This document shows positions 1-9,526 of a stretch of 64,000 bases of DNA, piece by piece. The position numbers and the translations under genes are program-made. The notes beneath the pieces were generated by a model. That model ran no database searches. It worked only from the letters and a program-made list of their open reading frames with translations, and had not been told where the DNA came from. Each line of letters starts with the position of its first letter. Position 1 is the first letter of the stretch. This DNA comes from Thiomonas delicata. Lineage in GTDB: Bacteria > Pseudomonadota > Gammaproteobacteria > Burkholderiales > Burkholderiaceae_C. The DNA lies in the NCBI RefSeq assembly GCF_900088825.1, contig NZ_LT592170.1, positions 504,594 to 568,593 on the forward strand, written 5' to 3'.

Positions 1-412
1 GCGCATAGGCCGTGGGCTTGTTGGTGATGCAGGCCAGGGCGAGGCCGGCGTCGGCCAGGCGCTGCAGGCCCTCGGCCACGCCGGGGAACACGTTGGCGTG
101 GTTGCCGTTCACGTCGGCGTAGTGGCGCTGGTAGCTTTCGATGGCTTGCGGGTAGACGGCATCGGCGCGCGCGTCGTCGAGGTGGATGCGCAGGGTTTGC
201 GCCACCAGGTATTCCGAGCCCTTGCCGATGCGCACTTCCACCTGTTCGCGGCTCACCGCCGGCAGGCCGAACTCGGGCAGCATGCGGTTGAGCGTGGCGT
301 GGAAATCGCCGAGGGTGTCGACCATGGTGCCGTCGAGGTCGACGATGGCGGCGCGCACCGCGACGCCGGCCACGCGCACCGGGGCGTCAAGCCAGGGAGC
401 GCCGGCCGTCAT
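1..412 (-). CDS. gph: Phosphoglycolate phosphatase, 3' end cut by window edge
   Basis: HAD-superfamily hydrolase that dephosphorylates 2-phosphoglycolate. About 137 N-terminal residues are visible. The HAD motif I nucleophile loop DLDGTMVDT lies near residue 25 and the motif II stretch ITNKP near residue 130. The ATG at 412 overlaps the TGA of rpe as ATGA, so translation is probably coupled; rpe followed by gph is a common proteobacterial order. The C-terminal half, with the remaining catalytic aspartates, lies outside the window. The family call is firm. The substrate is inferred mainly from the rpe neighbourhood. Confidence 0.85.
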   Translation of the reverse strand, partial: MTAGAPWLDAPVRVAGVAVRAAIVDLDGTMVDTLGDFHATLNRMLPEFGLPAVSREQVEVRIGKGSEYLVAQTLRIHLDDARADAVYPQAIESYQRHYADVNGNHANVFPGVAEGLQRLADAGLALACITNKPTAYA

Positions 413-1107
413 GGCACGCCGGCCAGATTGGCGCGCATGGCGTCGACCACGGCCTTGTAGTCGGGCTGGCCGAAGATGGCGCTGCCGGCGACGAAGGTGT
501 CGGCCCCCGCCGCGGCGACCTTGGCGATGTTGTCGGCCTTGATGCCGCCGTCGACTTCGAGCAGGATGTCGCGGCCGCTCTGGGCCTTGTAGGCGTCGAG
601 CTTCTTGCGCACGATGGCGGTTTTGTGCAGTGCACCTTCGATGAAGCTTTGCCCACCGAAGCCGGGGTTCACACTCATGATGAGCACGAGGTCGATGCGG
701 TCCATGACGTAGTCCAGCACGTCCAGCGAGGTGGCGGGGTTGAACACCAGCCCGGCCTTGCAGCCGCTGTCGCGGATGAGCTGCAGGGTGCGGTCGATGT
801 GCTCGCTGGCTTCGGGGTGGAAGCTGATGATGTCGGCCCCGGCCTTGGCGAACATCGGCACCAGCGCGTCCACCGGCTTGACCATCAGGTGCACGTCCAG
901 CGGCACGGGGGTGCCGTCGGCCCGCTTGCAATGCGGCTTGAGGCTTTGCGCCACCAGCGGGCCGATGGTCAGGTTGGGCACGTAATGGTTGTCCATCACG
1001 TCGAAATGGATGAAGTCGGCGCCGGCGGCAATGACGTTGCGGACCTCTTCGCCGAGGCGGGCGAAATCGGCCGAGAGAATGCTGGGTGCGATGCGGTAGG
1101 TTTTCAT
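409..1107 (-). CDS. rpe: Ribulose-phosphate 3-epimerase
   Basis: Interconverts ribulose-5-phosphate and xylulose-5-phosphate in the pentose phosphate and Calvin pathways; a cytosolic TIM barrel. The 232-residue protein has the usual length and starts [15 protein letters not shown], with the conserved [12 protein letters not shown] metal-site segment, DVHLMV, the [10 protein letters not shown] loop and EVDGGI near the C terminus. An in-frame ATG at 1188 would add 27 low-complexity residues and run into apaG, so 1107 is preferred. No Shine-Dalgarno precedes it, but a TACAAT hexamer lies 10 nt upstream. The stop codon overlaps the gph start. Confidence 0.95.
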   Translation of the reverse strand: MKTYRIAPSILSADFARLGEEVRNVIAAGADFIHFDVMDNHYVPNLTIGPLVAQSLKPHCKRADGTPVPLDVHLMVKPVDALVPMFAKAGADIISFHPEASEHIDRTLQLIRDSGCKAGLVFNPATSLDVLDYVMDRIDLVLIMSVNPGFGGQSFIEGALHKTAIVRKKLDAYKAQSGRDILLEVDGGIKADNIAKVAAAGADTFVAGSAIFGQPDYKAVVDAMRANLAGVP

Positions 1108-1176
1108 GGTGGGGCCGATTGTAAAAGCCCTGCCGCGCTGTCTGCCGGGCGGCTGTCTACAATCGGCCGCACCATG
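1104..1176. promoter_or_regulatory. Mirror-image divergent promoter of rpe and apaG
   Basis: Reading outward on both strands the sequence is nearly identical: TACAATCGGCC, two further bases, then ACCATG. The TACAAT hexamers occupy 1118-1123 (minus) and 1158-1163 (plus), each exactly 10 nt from its start codon, so the two arms form an inverted repeat covering both starts. No good -35 is visible and neither gene has a Shine-Dalgarno. Transcripts starting 6-7 nt after the hexamer would carry leaders of only 3-4 nt. This is sequence-based inference. Confidence 0.5.
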
Positions 1177-1551
1177 GAGCCCTATCAATTTTCAGTGGCG
1201 GTGAAGCCCGAATTCCTGCCCGAGCAATCCGACCCGGGCCAGCGCGTGTGGGCCTATAGCTACAGCGTGAGCATACGCAACACCGGCAGCGTCGCGGCGC
1301 AGCTCATCTCGCGGCACTGGTTCGTCATGGACGAGACCGGCCGCGTCGAGGAGGTGCAGGGCCTCGGGGTGGTGGGCCACCAGCCGCTGCTCAAGCCGGG
1401 CGAAACCTTCGAATACACGAGCTGGACGCGGTTGAACACGCCATCGGGCAGCATGCGCGGCAGTTATTTCTGCGTGGCCGAGGACGGCGCCCGGTTCGAC
1501 GCCCCCATTCCTGAATTCGTTCTCATGCCCCCCGGCATGACCCTGCACTAG
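1174..1551 (+). CDS. apaG: ApaG (Co2+/Mg2+ efflux-associated) domain protein
   Basis: 125-residue single-domain ApaG protein with an immunoglobulin-like beta fold. The molecular role is not firmly established; the family has been linked to divalent cation sensitivity and sits beside apaH in enterics. Diagnostic segments are [26 protein letters not shown], the [10 protein letters not shown] strand, [13 protein letters not shown] and GSYFC. The length is typical. The start at 1174 is the only one that gives the standard N terminus and it lies just inside the mirror promoter with rpe. The next gene begins 6 nt downstream, so the two are likely co-transcribed. Confidence 0.93.
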   Translation: MEPYQFSVAVKPEFLPEQSDPGQRVWAYSYSVSIRNTGSVAAQLISRHWFVMDETGRVEEVQGLGVVGHQPLLKPGETFEYTSWTRLNTPSGSMRGSYFCVAEDGARFDAPIPEFVLMPPGMTLH

Positions 1552-1557
1552 ACGCGC

Positions 1558-3687
1558 ATGGCGCCGACCCCAGGAACCAGCGCCCGCGACCAACTCACGT
1601 TCTTGCTGCAGCAGGCCGAGCCGCGTGCGGCCCGGCCCGAGCGCCATCTCTGGCTCATCGCGCTGGTGCAATGGCTGCGCGCCGGCCCGCAGCCTGTGCT
1701 CGACGGCGGGCCGGCGCCCGCGCTGCAGCCGGGCTTGCCGGCGGCGGTCTGGCGCCTGCAGGCCGTGCTCGATGCGCTGGACGCCGATCCCGGCCGGCGC
1801 CGCGCGGTGGCCGCTGTTCTGCAGCGCTTCGTGCTGGACAACGACGCCACCTCGCTGCTGGCCGATTTCGGCTTCACCTCGCGTCCCGCGTTCTGGTCCG
1901 AGTTCGCCGAACGGCTGCGCACCAAGATCATGCCCGCCACGCCGGACACCGGCGACCTGGCTTCCTTGTTCGGGCTTTTGTTCAACAGCGCGGACGATGC
2001 CGACTGGCTGATGGCCCTGCCCGATGCGCAGCTGGCGCGCGTCGTGGCCTTGTTCACGACGCCCGCCGTGCCGGTCGAAGCGGACGACGTGGCCGGTGCG
2101 GCGCCGCCCGTGGACGACATCGCGGCGCACTGGCGCGCCGAGATCGCCGAGGCCATCACCTTCAGTGTCAGCCACGTGCGCTCGGCCGCCTTCTCGCCGC
2201 TCCTGCGCCGGCGCATGCGCGCCACCGGCGACGTCGTGCAGGACGTGGTCACGCCTTTTCGCCAGCTCGCCAGCGCCTGGGAAGCGACGCAGCGGCACCT
2301 GCACCCCGGCGAGCGCACCGCGGGCGCGGCGGATGAAGTCACGCCGCTGACCCAGGAGCTCACGTATTTCCGCGCCCTGCTGGACGCCTGCATGCAAGCC
2401 GTGCGCACCGTGCCCGAGCATCTGGAAGACAACGGCGTGTCGGTGAGCATCGTGTTCGACGCCTGGCAGCTCGAAAGGCGCATCGCGCGCATCGAAATCC
2501 TGCTCGATTGCCTGGTCGGACGCGAGAACGGCCGCGAGCATTTGCGCATGCTGGCGGATTTCGCACGCATCGTGCAGGGGCGGCGCAGCATCGTCGCCCT
2601 GGTGGCGCGCAACACCTCGCTGCTGTCGCGCAAGATCGCCGAGCGCCACGCCGAAACCGGCGAGCACTACATCACCCACACCGGGCGCGAGTACGCCGGC
2701 ATGCTGTGGGCGGCGGCTGGCGGCGGCGCCGTGATGGGCCTCACCACATGGTTCAAGATCGGCATCATCGGCCTGCACATGCCGTCCATGCTCACAGGCC
2801 TGTGGGTCGGGCTCAACTATGCCGCCACCTTCGTGCTCATCGCCCTGCTGCACTGGACCATCGCCACCAAGCAGCCGGCGATGACCGCGCCGGCCATGGC
2901 CGACAAGCTCGCCGACCTGTCCGACCGCCGAGCCGCGCAGGCCTTCGTCGACGAGGTGGCCGCCCTCACCCGCTCGCAGGCCGCGGGCGTGTTCGGCAAC
3001 GTCGCCCTGGTGTTTCCGGCCGCGCTCGCCTTGGGCCTGGCCGCGCAATGGCTGTTCGGCGCGCCGCTGCTCGACGCCGCGCACGCCCGCGCCGAACTCG
3101 CCTCGCTGTCCCTGCTCGGGCCGACGCCCTTGTTCGCCGTGTTCACCGGCGTGCTGCTGTTCGCCTCCAGCGTGGTGGCCGGGTGGACCGAGAATGCCTT
3201 CGTGCTGCACCGGCTCGACAGCGCCCTGCGCTGGAATCCGCGCATTCGCGCCGTGCTCGGCGCCGAACGCGCGGCGCGCTGGGCCATCTGGTGGCGCGCC
3301 AACATCAGCAGCATGGCGGGCAATATCTCGCTGGGCTTCCTGTTCGGCCTCGTGCCTGAACTGCTCGCCGGCTTCGGTCTCGGCTTGCAGGTGCGGCACG
3401 TCACGCTGTCCACCGGGCTGATGGGGGCCGCGACGGCCACCCTGGGCTGGGGCGTGCTGCACGAGAGCGCGTTCTGGTGGGCCGTTCCCGGCGTGATCGC
3501 CAATGGCCTGCTCAACGTGGTGACGAGTTTCTATCTCGCTTTCCGCCTGGCTCTGCGCGCACGCGGCATCGGCCTGCAGGACCGCAGGCTGTTGCGCACG
3601 GCGCTGCGCAGCCGCCTGCGACGCAACCTGCTGAGCTTCGTCTGGCCGCCGCGTGCCGCGGCGGCGCAAACCGGGGACGCGCCCTGA
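1558..3687 (+). CDS. PF10136 'site-specific recombinase' family, multi-pass membrane protein
   Basis: 709 residues matching the family called 'site-specific recombinase' (Gcr-like, PF10136) from memory of its length and its place between apaG and mltA. The N-terminal ~370 residues look soluble and helical. The C-terminal half has several hydrophobic spans: near 385-410 and 420-445, then around 480-505, 525-545, 600-625 and 640-670. No serine- or tyrosine-recombinase catalytic motif is visible, so the inherited name should be treated with caution. The ATG at 1558 is 6 nt after apaG, and the TGA shares one base with the mltA start (TGATG), indicating an operon. Confidence 0.7.
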   Translation: MAPTPGTSARDQLTFLLQQAEPRAARPERHLWLIALVQWLRAGPQPVLDGGPAPALQPGLPAAVWRLQAVLDALDADPGRRRAVAAVLQRFVLDNDATSLLADFGFTSRPAFWSEFAERLRTKIMPATPDTGDLASLFGLLFNSADDADWLMALPDAQLARVVALFTTPAVPVEADDVAGAAPPVDDIAAHWRAEIAEAITFSVSHVRSAAFSPLLRRRMRATGDVVQDVVTPFRQLASAWEATQRHLHPGERTAGAADEVTPLTQELTYFRALLDACMQAVRTVPEHLEDNGVSVSIVFDAWQLERRIARIEILLDCLVGRENGREHLRMLADFARIVQGRRSIVALVARNTSLLSRKIAERHAETGEHYITHTGREYAGMLWAAAGGGAVMGLTTWFKIGIIGLHMPSMLTGLWVGLNYAATFVLIALLHWTIATKQPAMTAPAMADKLADLSDRRAAQAFVDEVAALTRSQAAGVFGNVALVFPAALALGLAAQWLFGAPLLDAAHARAELASLSLLGPTPLFAVFTGVLLFASSVVAGWTENAFVLHRLDSALRWNPRIRAVLGAERAARWAIWWRANISSMAGNISLGFLFGLVPELLAGFGLGLQVRHVTLSTGLMGAATATLGWGVLHESAFWWAVPGVIANGLLNVVTSFYLAFRLALRARGIGLQDRRLLRTALRSRLRRNLLSFVWPPRAAAAQTGDAP

Positions 3688-4919
3688 TGGACGCCCGCCC
3701 GGCGCCGCCCGCCCGCCCCGCACGGCGACGTGCGCCACGGCCGGCCTTGTTGCTGGCGCTGCTGCTGGCGGCGTGCGCGGCGCCGCCCGTGCCGCCGCCC
3801 ATGCCGCCCAAGCCGCCGCAGTCCGCGCCACCCGCACCGCCGCCGGCCGTGCCCGGGGCCACGGCGGCGCTGACCGGGGCCGGCCTGAATCTGCAACCCG
3901 CACGTTTCGCCGATCTGCCAGGCTGGGCGGCGGACGATTTTTCCGGCGTCTGGTCCGCATGGCAACGCGACTGCAGCGCCGGCCTGCCCCAGCTCGCCGC
4001 CGCCTGCGCGGCCTCCGGCGCCGTCGCGCCCAACGACGCGGCGGCCCAGCGCGCCTTTTTCGAGCAGTGGTTCCAGCCCTGGCAGGCCACGGCGAGCACC
4101 GGCGCCGAGACCGGGCTCGTCACCGGCTACTACGAGCCCGTGCTGCACGGCTCGCGCACGCGCGCGTGGCCCTACGTGGTGCCGGTGTACGGCCTGCCTG
4201 CCGATCTGGTGGACCGCCCCGGCGCCGACGACGGGGTCACGCGCGGCCGCGTGGTATGGCGCGACGGGCGCAAGGACGTGCTGCCCTACTGGAGCCGCGC
4301 CCAGATCAGCGCCGACCCGCAGGCCCAGGCCGTGCTCGACCGCAACGTGGTGGTGTGGCTCGACAGCGCGGTGGAGGCCCTCTTCCTGCAGGTGCAGGGC
4401 TCGGGGCTGGTGCAGTTGCCGGACGGCGAGACCCTGCGCCTGAGCTATGCCGGCGACAACGGCTGGCCTTACAAATCCGTGGGCCGCTGGCTGCTCGACC
4501 AGGGCGAGCTGCGCGGCACGGTGACCATGCAGATCATCCGCGCCTGGGCGCGCATGCATCCCGAGCGCGTGCAGCAAATGCTCGACGCCAACCCGCGCGT
4601 GGTGTTCTTCCGCGCCGCCGTGCTGGACCACCCCGAACGCGGCCCCACCGGCGCCATGGGCGTGCCGCTGACCCCGTTGCGCAGCGTGGCCGTGGACAAG
4701 CGCCAGCTCGCCCTCGGCACTCCGCTATGGCTGAGCACCACCGTTGCCGGCCAGCCCTTCGCCCATCTGGTGTTCGCCCAGGACGTGGGCGGCGCCATCA
4801 CCGGCAGCCTGCGCGCCGACCTGTTCTTCGGCACCGGGGAAGCCGCCGGGGATGCGGCCGGGCGCATGCAGTCGCCGGGGCGCATGTGGGTGCTGCTGCC
4901 GCGGGGCTCGAGTCGCTGA
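3687..4919 (+). CDS. mltA: Membrane-bound lytic murein transglycosylase A
   Basis: Outer-membrane lipoprotein that cleaves peptidoglycan glycan strands to 1,6-anhydromuropeptides. It is 410 residues long, with a basic N terminus, a hydrophobic stretch and the lipobox LLAAC at residues 26-30, then a proline-rich linker to about residue 55. The MltA domain follows (ETGLVTGYYEPVL, FLQVQGSGL, YKSVGRWLLDQG), and the C-terminal 3D domain has the aspartate-rich FAQDVGGAITG and ADLFFGTGEAA segments. The start at 3687 overlaps the preceding stop. Its anhydromuropeptide products would be substrates for the AmpG-type permease encoded near 58 kb. Confidence 0.93.
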   Translation: MDARPAPPARPARRRAPRPALLLALLLAACAAPPVPPPMPPKPPQSAPPAPPPAVPGATAALTGAGLNLQPARFADLPGWAADDFSGVWSAWQRDCSAGLPQLAAACAASGAVAPNDAAAQRAFFEQWFQPWQATASTGAETGLVTGYYEPVLHGSRTRAWPYVVPVYGLPADLVDRPGADDGVTRGRVVWRDGRKDVLPYWSRAQISADPQAQAVLDRNVVVWLDSAVEALFLQVQGSGLVQLPDGETLRLSYAGDNGWPYKSVGRWLLDQGELRGTVTMQIIRAWARMHPERVQQMLDANPRVVFFRAAVLDHPERGPTGAMGVPLTPLRSVAVDKRQLALGTPLWLSTTVAGQPFAHLVFAQDVGGAITGSLRADLFFGTGEAAGDAAGRMQSPGRMWVLLPRGSSR

Positions 4920-5012
4920 GGGCCGGCTCACGCGGGGTGAAAGCGTGCCGGGATGGGATGCGCGGCAAGGCCCATTGCGTCAACGGCTCAGGGACGCGGT
5001 GCGCGTTTCGGG

Positions 5013-7004
5013 TCAACGAGGCTTCCGGTTCGGCAAGACATGCCGGTAGAGCGTGCTGCGATGCACGCCAAGCAGCCGCGCGGCCTGGCTGATATTCCCG
5101 CTGCACGAGGAAATCGCGGCTTGGATGGCCGATTCCGTCAGGGCGCGCAGCGCCATCGGCGGCGGCGCATCCCCAGCGGCATCATGCCTGGCGCCGCTGG
5201 CGCGCGGCGCCGCCGCGGCGGTCGATGGCGTTGCGTGCCGGCTGTGCCAATCGCGCCGAATGGCCTCGGGGAGATCGGCGAGTTCGATGCAACTCCCCGG
5301 CTCGGCCAAGGCGAGGAGGGTCTGCGTCGTCGCGATGAGCTGCCGCCAGTTGCCCGGCCAGGCGTAAGCCAACAGCGCATCCCGAGCTTGCGGGCTGAGC
5401 CGGAGACGGCGAGACGGCAACATCGATTGCAGGAGTTCCTCGACGCGGATCCTGGCATCGGACTGTTCGCGCAGGGCCGGCAATGCGGCCGTGAAATGCT
5501 GCAGGCGGTAATACAAGTCTGTTCGGAAACTGCCCTGGGCGGCCATGTTCTGGAGGTCGCAATGGGTTGCGCACATCAACACGAAATCCACGGGTTGCTG
5601 ACGCCCCCCGCCGAGCGCCTTGACTTCATGGTCCTGCAAAACCCGCAGCAGCCGGGCCTGCATCGGCAAAGGCATGTCACCGATTTCATCCAGGAATAAG
5701 ACGCCGCCATGGGCTTGCCGGATGAGCCCCGGCTGACCCTTGCGCCGGGCGCCGGTGAAAGCGCCTTCCTCGTAGCCGAAGAGCTCGGCCTCGATCAGGC
5801 CTTCCGGGACGGCGGCGCAATTGACCGGGACGAAAGGCCCCTGGCGGCGCTGGCTGGCCTGGTGAACCCGCCTTGCAAAAACCTCCTTTCCGGTGCCCGA
5901 TTCCCCGAGGATGAGAACCGGGATCCCGCAATCCAGAACGCGTCTCGCGCGCTCGACCAGCGCGTCCCGTTGCGCGTCCCAGATGATGGGCGGTTCGGAA
6001 ACCGCCGCCGGGTGTTTCTGCGGCAACCGTTCTTCGGCCGCGGTCGATACGCCGTCTGGCCGTCGGCTTTTGCCGCCGACCCAGCCGGAAGCCCAGGAAG
6101 CCGAACGCCCCGGACGCGCCAGCCAGGGCTGCAAGCACAACTCGAACCGGTCGCGGTCGGTGCTCGGCAGGGAGCAGAAGAGGTCGTCGACGAATCGGCC
6201 GCGCAACTGTTCGAACGTCATGCCCAAAACGCGCATGGCTGCACGGTTGGCACCGACGATGGTTTCGTTGCGGATCCACAGCAAGGCCTCGCGGTGCGAG
6301 CCGAGCAACGCCGGGTCGCGGGCAAAACGCAGGAGTTCGGTCTGCGCGGGTCTGTTGTCCAGCGCCATGCGGTATTCGATCATCTGCGCCGCCATGCGGA
6401 CCAGGCCGACGGTCTGGGACTGAATGCAGCGGGGATCGCCCGAAACGTCCAGCACCCCCAGCACCTGCCCGTCCGCGCCCAGCAGCGGCGCGGCCGTACA
6501 GCCCAGGATGCCGTTTTGCTCCATGTAATGCTGGGGGCCGAGGACCGTGACGGGGGAGCTTTCCGTCAAGGCCGTGCCGATCGCGTTGGTCCCTCGGCGC
6601 CGTTCGGACCAATCGACGCCGGGCATCAGGGCCACGCGCTGGGCTTTGTTCATGAAGACGTCCGAGCCCGTGGCGTCGAGAATCATGCCTTGCGGATCGG
6701 CCAGCAACACGACGACGCGCGAGGGCGACAGAGCCTCGGCCAAGGCTTCCAATTCGGGCAGGGCGTGGCGGCGAAGCCGTCCCTGCGCCTCGCGCCGGCT
6801 GAACAACTCGTCCTGCGGCAAAGGCTCGGGGGACTCGCTCGGCCTCGCTGGCAGGGCCGAGCATCGCCGCCACGAACGCGCGATCCACTCCGGCACGAGT
6901 CCTTCAGGATCGTGGCCTTCCTCGAAAAAGCGCTGGCGCGCCAAGTGCAATGCGGTCGAAGCCGGGGCGATCCCCGTGCTGTCCATGCGTTTGGCCTGGG
7001 GCAC
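5013..7004 (-). CDS. AcoR-like sigma-54-dependent transcriptional activator
   Basis: 663-residue enhancer-binding protein that would activate RpoN promoters in response to a small ligand. Domains in order: the ARSWRRC region typical of AcoR-like N termini, a GAF sensor around 60-200, a second PAS/GAF-like segment to ~300, AAA+ ATPase (Walker [15 protein letters not shown] loop, Walker [12 protein letters not shown]), and a C-terminal Fis helix-turn-helix ([19 protein letters not shown]). The GTG at 7004 is chosen because an AGGAG lies 6 nt upstream; ATGs at 7091 and 6986 lack comparable sites. It is divergent from an aldehyde dehydrogenase, its likely target, with a dyad binding site between them. 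Confidence 0.85.
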   Translation of the reverse strand: MPQAKRMDSTGIAPASTALHLARQRFFEEGHDPEGLVPEWIARSWRRCSALPARPSESPEPLPQDELFSRREAQGRLRRHALPELEALAEALSPSRVVVLLADPQGMILDATGSDVFMNKAQRVALMPGVDWSERRRGTNAIGTALTESSPVTVLGPQHYMEQNGILGCTAAPLLGADGQVLGVLDVSGDPRCIQSQTVGLVRMAAQMIEYRMALDNRPAQTELLRFARDPALLGSHREALLWIRNETIVGANRAAMRVLGMTFEQLRGRFVDDLFCSLPSTDRDRFELCLQPWLARPGRSASWASGWVGGKSRRPDGVSTAAEERLPQKHPAAVSEPPIIWDAQRDALVERARRVLDCGIPVLILGESGTGKEVFARRVHQASQRRQGPFVPVNCAAVPEGLIEAELFGYEEGAFTGARRKGQPGLIRQAHGGVLFLDEIGDMPLPMQARLLRVLQDHEVKALGGGRQQPVDFVLMCATHCDLQNMAAQGSFRTDLYYRLQHFTAALPALREQSDARIRVEELLQSMLPSRRLRLSPQARDALLAYAWPGNWRQLIATTQTLLALAEPGSCIELADLPEAIRRDWHSRHATPSTAAAAPRASGARHDAAGDAPPPMALRALTESAIQAAISSCSGNISQAARLLGVHRSTLYRHVLPNRKPR

Positions 7005-7096
7005 ATCCGTCTCCTGGGTCGGCGCGCCACGCATGAATATGCGGGCTGTCCGTTTTGTTGTGCGCGAAGTGTCGCACCCTGGATGGTTCATGTCAC

Positions 7097-7115
7097 CTGT
7101 CGCAAGACGCGACAG
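7097..7115. promoter_or_regulatory. Perfect dyad, likely upstream activator site
   Basis: CTGTCGC-AAGAC-GCGACAG is a perfect 7-5-7 inverted repeat. Isolated TGTCGC half-sites flank it at 7070-7075 and 7121-7126. It lies about 100 bp upstream of the -24/-12 promoter of the aldehyde dehydrogenase and just upstream of the activator gene's own start. That position suits an enhancer site for the AcoR-like protein and possible autoregulation. Confidence 0.65.
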
Positions 7116-7216
7116 TCCGCTGTCGCGGATGAAGTCACAAGGGGCGGGGGAAAGACTCGGGGTAAAGCCGGATCGGGCGGCCTAACGTCTTGTCGTGCAA
7201 AGAAAAAATTTGTCCC

Positions 7217-7231
7217 TGGCGGCAGGACTGC
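7217..7231 (+). promoter_or_regulatory. Putative sigma-54 (-24/-12) promoter
   Basis: TGGCGGCAGGACTGC has the invariant GG (7218-7219) and GC (7230-7231) separated by 10 nt, as required for RpoN. Transcription would start near 7243, giving a leader of about 78 nt. An overlapping GGCACG at 7235 is closer to the -24 consensus but has GA in place of the -12 GC. The activator encoded next door belongs to a sigma-54-dependent family, which supports the call. Confidence 0.55.
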
Positions 7232-7320
7232 GTCAGGCACGTTTCCTGATAGGGAAGAAGGTGCTGCATGCGCAGTTCAATCGCAGTTCGGTCCCTTCCC
7301 CACACATTCAGGAGATCTCC

Positions 7321-8841
7321 ATGGACATGCTTGAGCCCGGCAAGTTTGGCACCGCCGTCGCCTTCAAAAAGCGTTATGGCAACTACATCGGCGGCGAATG
7401 GGTTGCGCCTGCCGGCGGTCAATACTTCGAGAACATTTCGCCTGTCACGGGCAAGCCTTTTTGCGAGGTTCCGCGCTCGACGGCGGCCGACATCGACCGC
7501 GCGCTCGATGCGGCGCACAAGGCCAAGGGCGCCTGGGGCCGCACATCGCCCACGGATCGCGCGAACATCCTGAACAAGATCGCGGATCGCATGGAAGCCA
7601 ACCTGCCCATGCTCGCGGCCGCGGAAACCTGGGACAACGGCAAACCCATCCGCGAAACCACGCTGGCCGACCTTCCGCTGGCCATCGACCACTTCCGCTA
7701 TTTCGCCTCGTGCGTGCGCGCGCAGGAAGGCGGCATCAGCGAGATCGACCATGAGACCTACGCCTACCACTACCACGAGCCGATCGGCGTCGTCGGGCAG
7801 ATCATTCCCTGGAATTTCCCGATCCTGATGGCCGTCTGGAAACTGGCGCCGGCGCTGGCGGCGGGCAACTGCGTCGTGCTCAAGCCCGCCGAGCAAACGC
7901 CGGTTTCCATTCTGGTGCTGGTGGAATTGGTGGGCGACTTGCTGCCGGCGGGCGTGCTGAACGTGGTCAACGGCTTCGGCCTGGAAGCGGGCAAGCCGCT
8001 GGCGTCGAGCAGCCGCATCGGCAAGATCGCCTTCACCGGAGAAACCACCACCGGCCGGCTGATCTCGCAGTACGCAAGCCAGAATCTGATCCCCGTCACG
8101 CTGGAACTCGGCGGCAAGTCGCCGAACATCTTCTTCGCCGACGTGATGGACAAGGACGACGGCTACTTCGACAAGGCGCTCGAAGGCTTTGCGATGTTCG
8201 CGCTCAACCAGGGCGAGGTCTGCACCTGCCCTTCCCGCGCGCTGGTCCAGGAATCGATCTACGAGCGTTTCATCGAGCGGGCGATCAAGCGCGTGGCCGC
8301 CATCAAGCAGGGCAGCCCGCTGGAAATGGAAACCATGATCGGCGCGCAGGCGTCGAGCGAGCAGTTGGAGAAAATCCTGTCCTACCTCGACATCGGCAAG
8401 CAGGAGGGAGCCCAGGTCCTGATCGGAGGCGAGCGCAACAAGCTGCCGGGTGAACTGGAAGGCGGGTATTACGTCAAGCCCACGGTTTTCAAAGGGCACA
8501 ACAAGATGCGCATTTTCCAGGAGGAGATCTTCGGCCCGGTGCTGTCCGTGACGACCTTCAAGGACGAAGAGGACGCGCTGGCGATCGCCAATGACACGCT
8601 GTACGGCCTGGGCGCCGGGGTCTGGACCCGCGACACGAACCGGGCCTTCCGTATGGGCCGCGGGATACAGGCGGGTCGTGTCTGGACGAATTGCTACCAC
8701 CTCTATCCGGCGCACGCCGCATTCGGCGGCTACAAGCAATCGGGCATCGGGCGCGAAAACCACAAGATGATGCTCGACCATTACCAGCAAACCAAGAATC
8801 TGCTGGTGAGTTACAGCGAAAGCAAGCTGGGCTTCTTCTGA
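7321..8841 (+). CDS. NAD-dependent aldehyde dehydrogenase (AcoD/ExaC type)
   Basis: 506-residue cytosolic aldehyde dehydrogenase oxidising short-chain aldehydes such as acetaldehyde to the acid; the length equals that of AcoD/ExaC-type enzymes. Visible landmarks are [16 protein letters not shown] in the cofactor fold, the catalytic base region LELGGKSPN (Glu262), the nucleophile in [11 protein letters not shown] (Cys301) and EEIFGPVL. The ATG at 7321 has AGGAG 5 nt upstream and yields the standard N terminus [10 protein letters not shown]. An AcoR-like activator is divergent and a DUF779 gene follows, an arrangement seen with this enzyme class. Acetaldehyde as inducer or substrate is an inference. 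Confidence 0.93.
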   Translation: MDMLEPGKFGTAVAFKKRYGNYIGGEWVAPAGGQYFENISPVTGKPFCEVPRSTAADIDRALDAAHKAKGAWGRTSPTDRANILNKIADRMEANLPMLAAAETWDNGKPIRETTLADLPLAIDHFRYFASCVRAQEGGISEIDHETYAYHYHEPIGVVGQIIPWNFPILMAVWKLAPALAAGNCVVLKPAEQTPVSILVLVELVGDLLPAGVLNVVNGFGLEAGKPLASSSRIGKIAFTGETTTGRLISQYASQNLIPVTLELGGKSPNIFFADVMDKDDGYFDKALEGFAMFALNQGEVCTCPSRALVQESIYERFIERAIKRVAAIKQGSPLEMETMIGAQASSEQLEKILSYLDIGKQEGAQVLIGGERNKLPGELEGGYYVKPTVFKGHNKMRIFQEEIFGPVLSVTTFKDEEDALAIANDTLYGLGAGVWTRDTNRAFRMGRGIQAGRVWTNCYHLYPAHAAFGGYKQSGIGRENHKMMLDHYQQTKNLLVSYSESKLGFF

Positions 8842-8874
8842 CGGCGGACCCGGATCCCATGCCTGTGCATGCGG

Positions 8875-8908
8875 GCGCGGGATTCCCGGATGAACCGGGA
8901 TCCCGCGC
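8875..8908 (+). repeat. Strong intercistronic hairpin
   Basis: GCGCGGGATTCCCGG pairs with CCGGGATCCCGCGC across a 5-nt loop with one bulged base, giving a roughly 14-bp GC-rich stem between the aldehyde dehydrogenase and the DUF779 gene. No U-tract follows, so it is not a standard intrinsic terminator. It may protect the 3' end of the upstream message or lower expression of the second gene. It argues against the in-frame starts at 8869 and 8890 for DUF779, because they lie within or before the stem. Confidence 0.6.
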
Positions 8909-8940
8909 GCATGAACCCCCCTCAAGCGAGCACATTCAAG

Positions 8941-9354
8941 ATGGACACGACCCCCGAATCAGGCGCAGGCAACGTCGAGCCGCGGACGGTTGAGCAAGTC
9001 ACGGCAACGCCGGCCGCGCTCGAACTCATCGACAAGCTGAAGACGGCGCATGGCGACCTCATGTTTCATCAGTCGGGCGGTTGCTGCGATGGCAGCGCGC
9101 CGATGTGCTTTGCCGCCGGCGAGTTTGTGCTCGGCGACGCGGATCGACTGCTCGGCCATATCGGCGGCATGCCGTTCTACATCGGGCAAGCCCAGTATGC
9201 GTACTGGAAGCATACGCAGCTCATCATCGACGTCGTGCCGGGGCGAGGCGGAATGTTTTCGCTCGAGGGATCGACGGGCTTTCGGTTTCTGACGCGCTCA
9301 AGACTGTTTGACGACGCGGAGTGGAGCATTCTGGAGCAGGACGGGCGTGTCTGA
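8941..9354 (+). CDS. DUF779 protein linked to aldehyde dehydrogenase
   Basis: 137-residue DUF779 protein with no established function. The family signature is the cysteine-rich FHQSGGCCDGSAPMC, followed by GDADRLLGHIGG, FYIGQAQYAYWKHTQ and the aromatic C-terminal segment RFLTRSRLF. No signal peptide or membrane span is seen. Family members are repeatedly found beside AcoD/ExaC-type aldehyde dehydrogenases; the clustered cysteines could bind metal or react with aldehydes, but that is speculation. The start at 8941 is preferred over ATGs at 8869, 8890 and 8911 because those fall in or near a strong hairpin; no clear ribosome-binding site decides it. Confidence 0.85.
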   Translation: MDTTPESGAGNVEPRTVEQVTATPAALELIDKLKTAHGDLMFHQSGGCCDGSAPMCFAAGEFVLGDADRLLGHIGGMPFYIGQAQYAYWKHTQLIIDVVPGRGGMFSLEGSTGFRFLTRSRLFDDAEWSILEQDGRV

Positions 9355-9526
9355 GACGGATTAGGGGCCGCGGCGCAGAGGCTTGCGTTTTCAATCCCGC
9401 CCAGGCCCGTGGGATCGGCGCCACACCGATTCAAGGCTTGTTGAAACAGGTCACATCCGGGCGGGCGTCGATCTGGTGTAATCGGGAACCACGCTGTTCC
9501 ATTTCGACACCTTAGAGAGCGCCACG

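Noticed and set aside
3720..3870. Repetitive CCGCC-type sequence in mltA
   Set aside because: It encodes the proline-rich linker after the lipobox, not a mobile or regulatory repeat.
1192..3960. 922-codon open frame on the minus strand
   Set aside because: Antisense to the PF10136 gene; the product is rich in Arg, Ala, Gly, His and Gln as expected for a mirror frame in GC-rich DNA, with no domain.
7234..7250. Alternative sigma-54 promoter with GGCACG
   Set aside because: Better -24 half but GA instead of the required GC at -12.
7135..8925. 596-codon open frame opposite the aldehyde dehydrogenase
   Set aside because: Shadow of a strongly conserved gene; it also runs through its promoter and the intercistronic hairpin.
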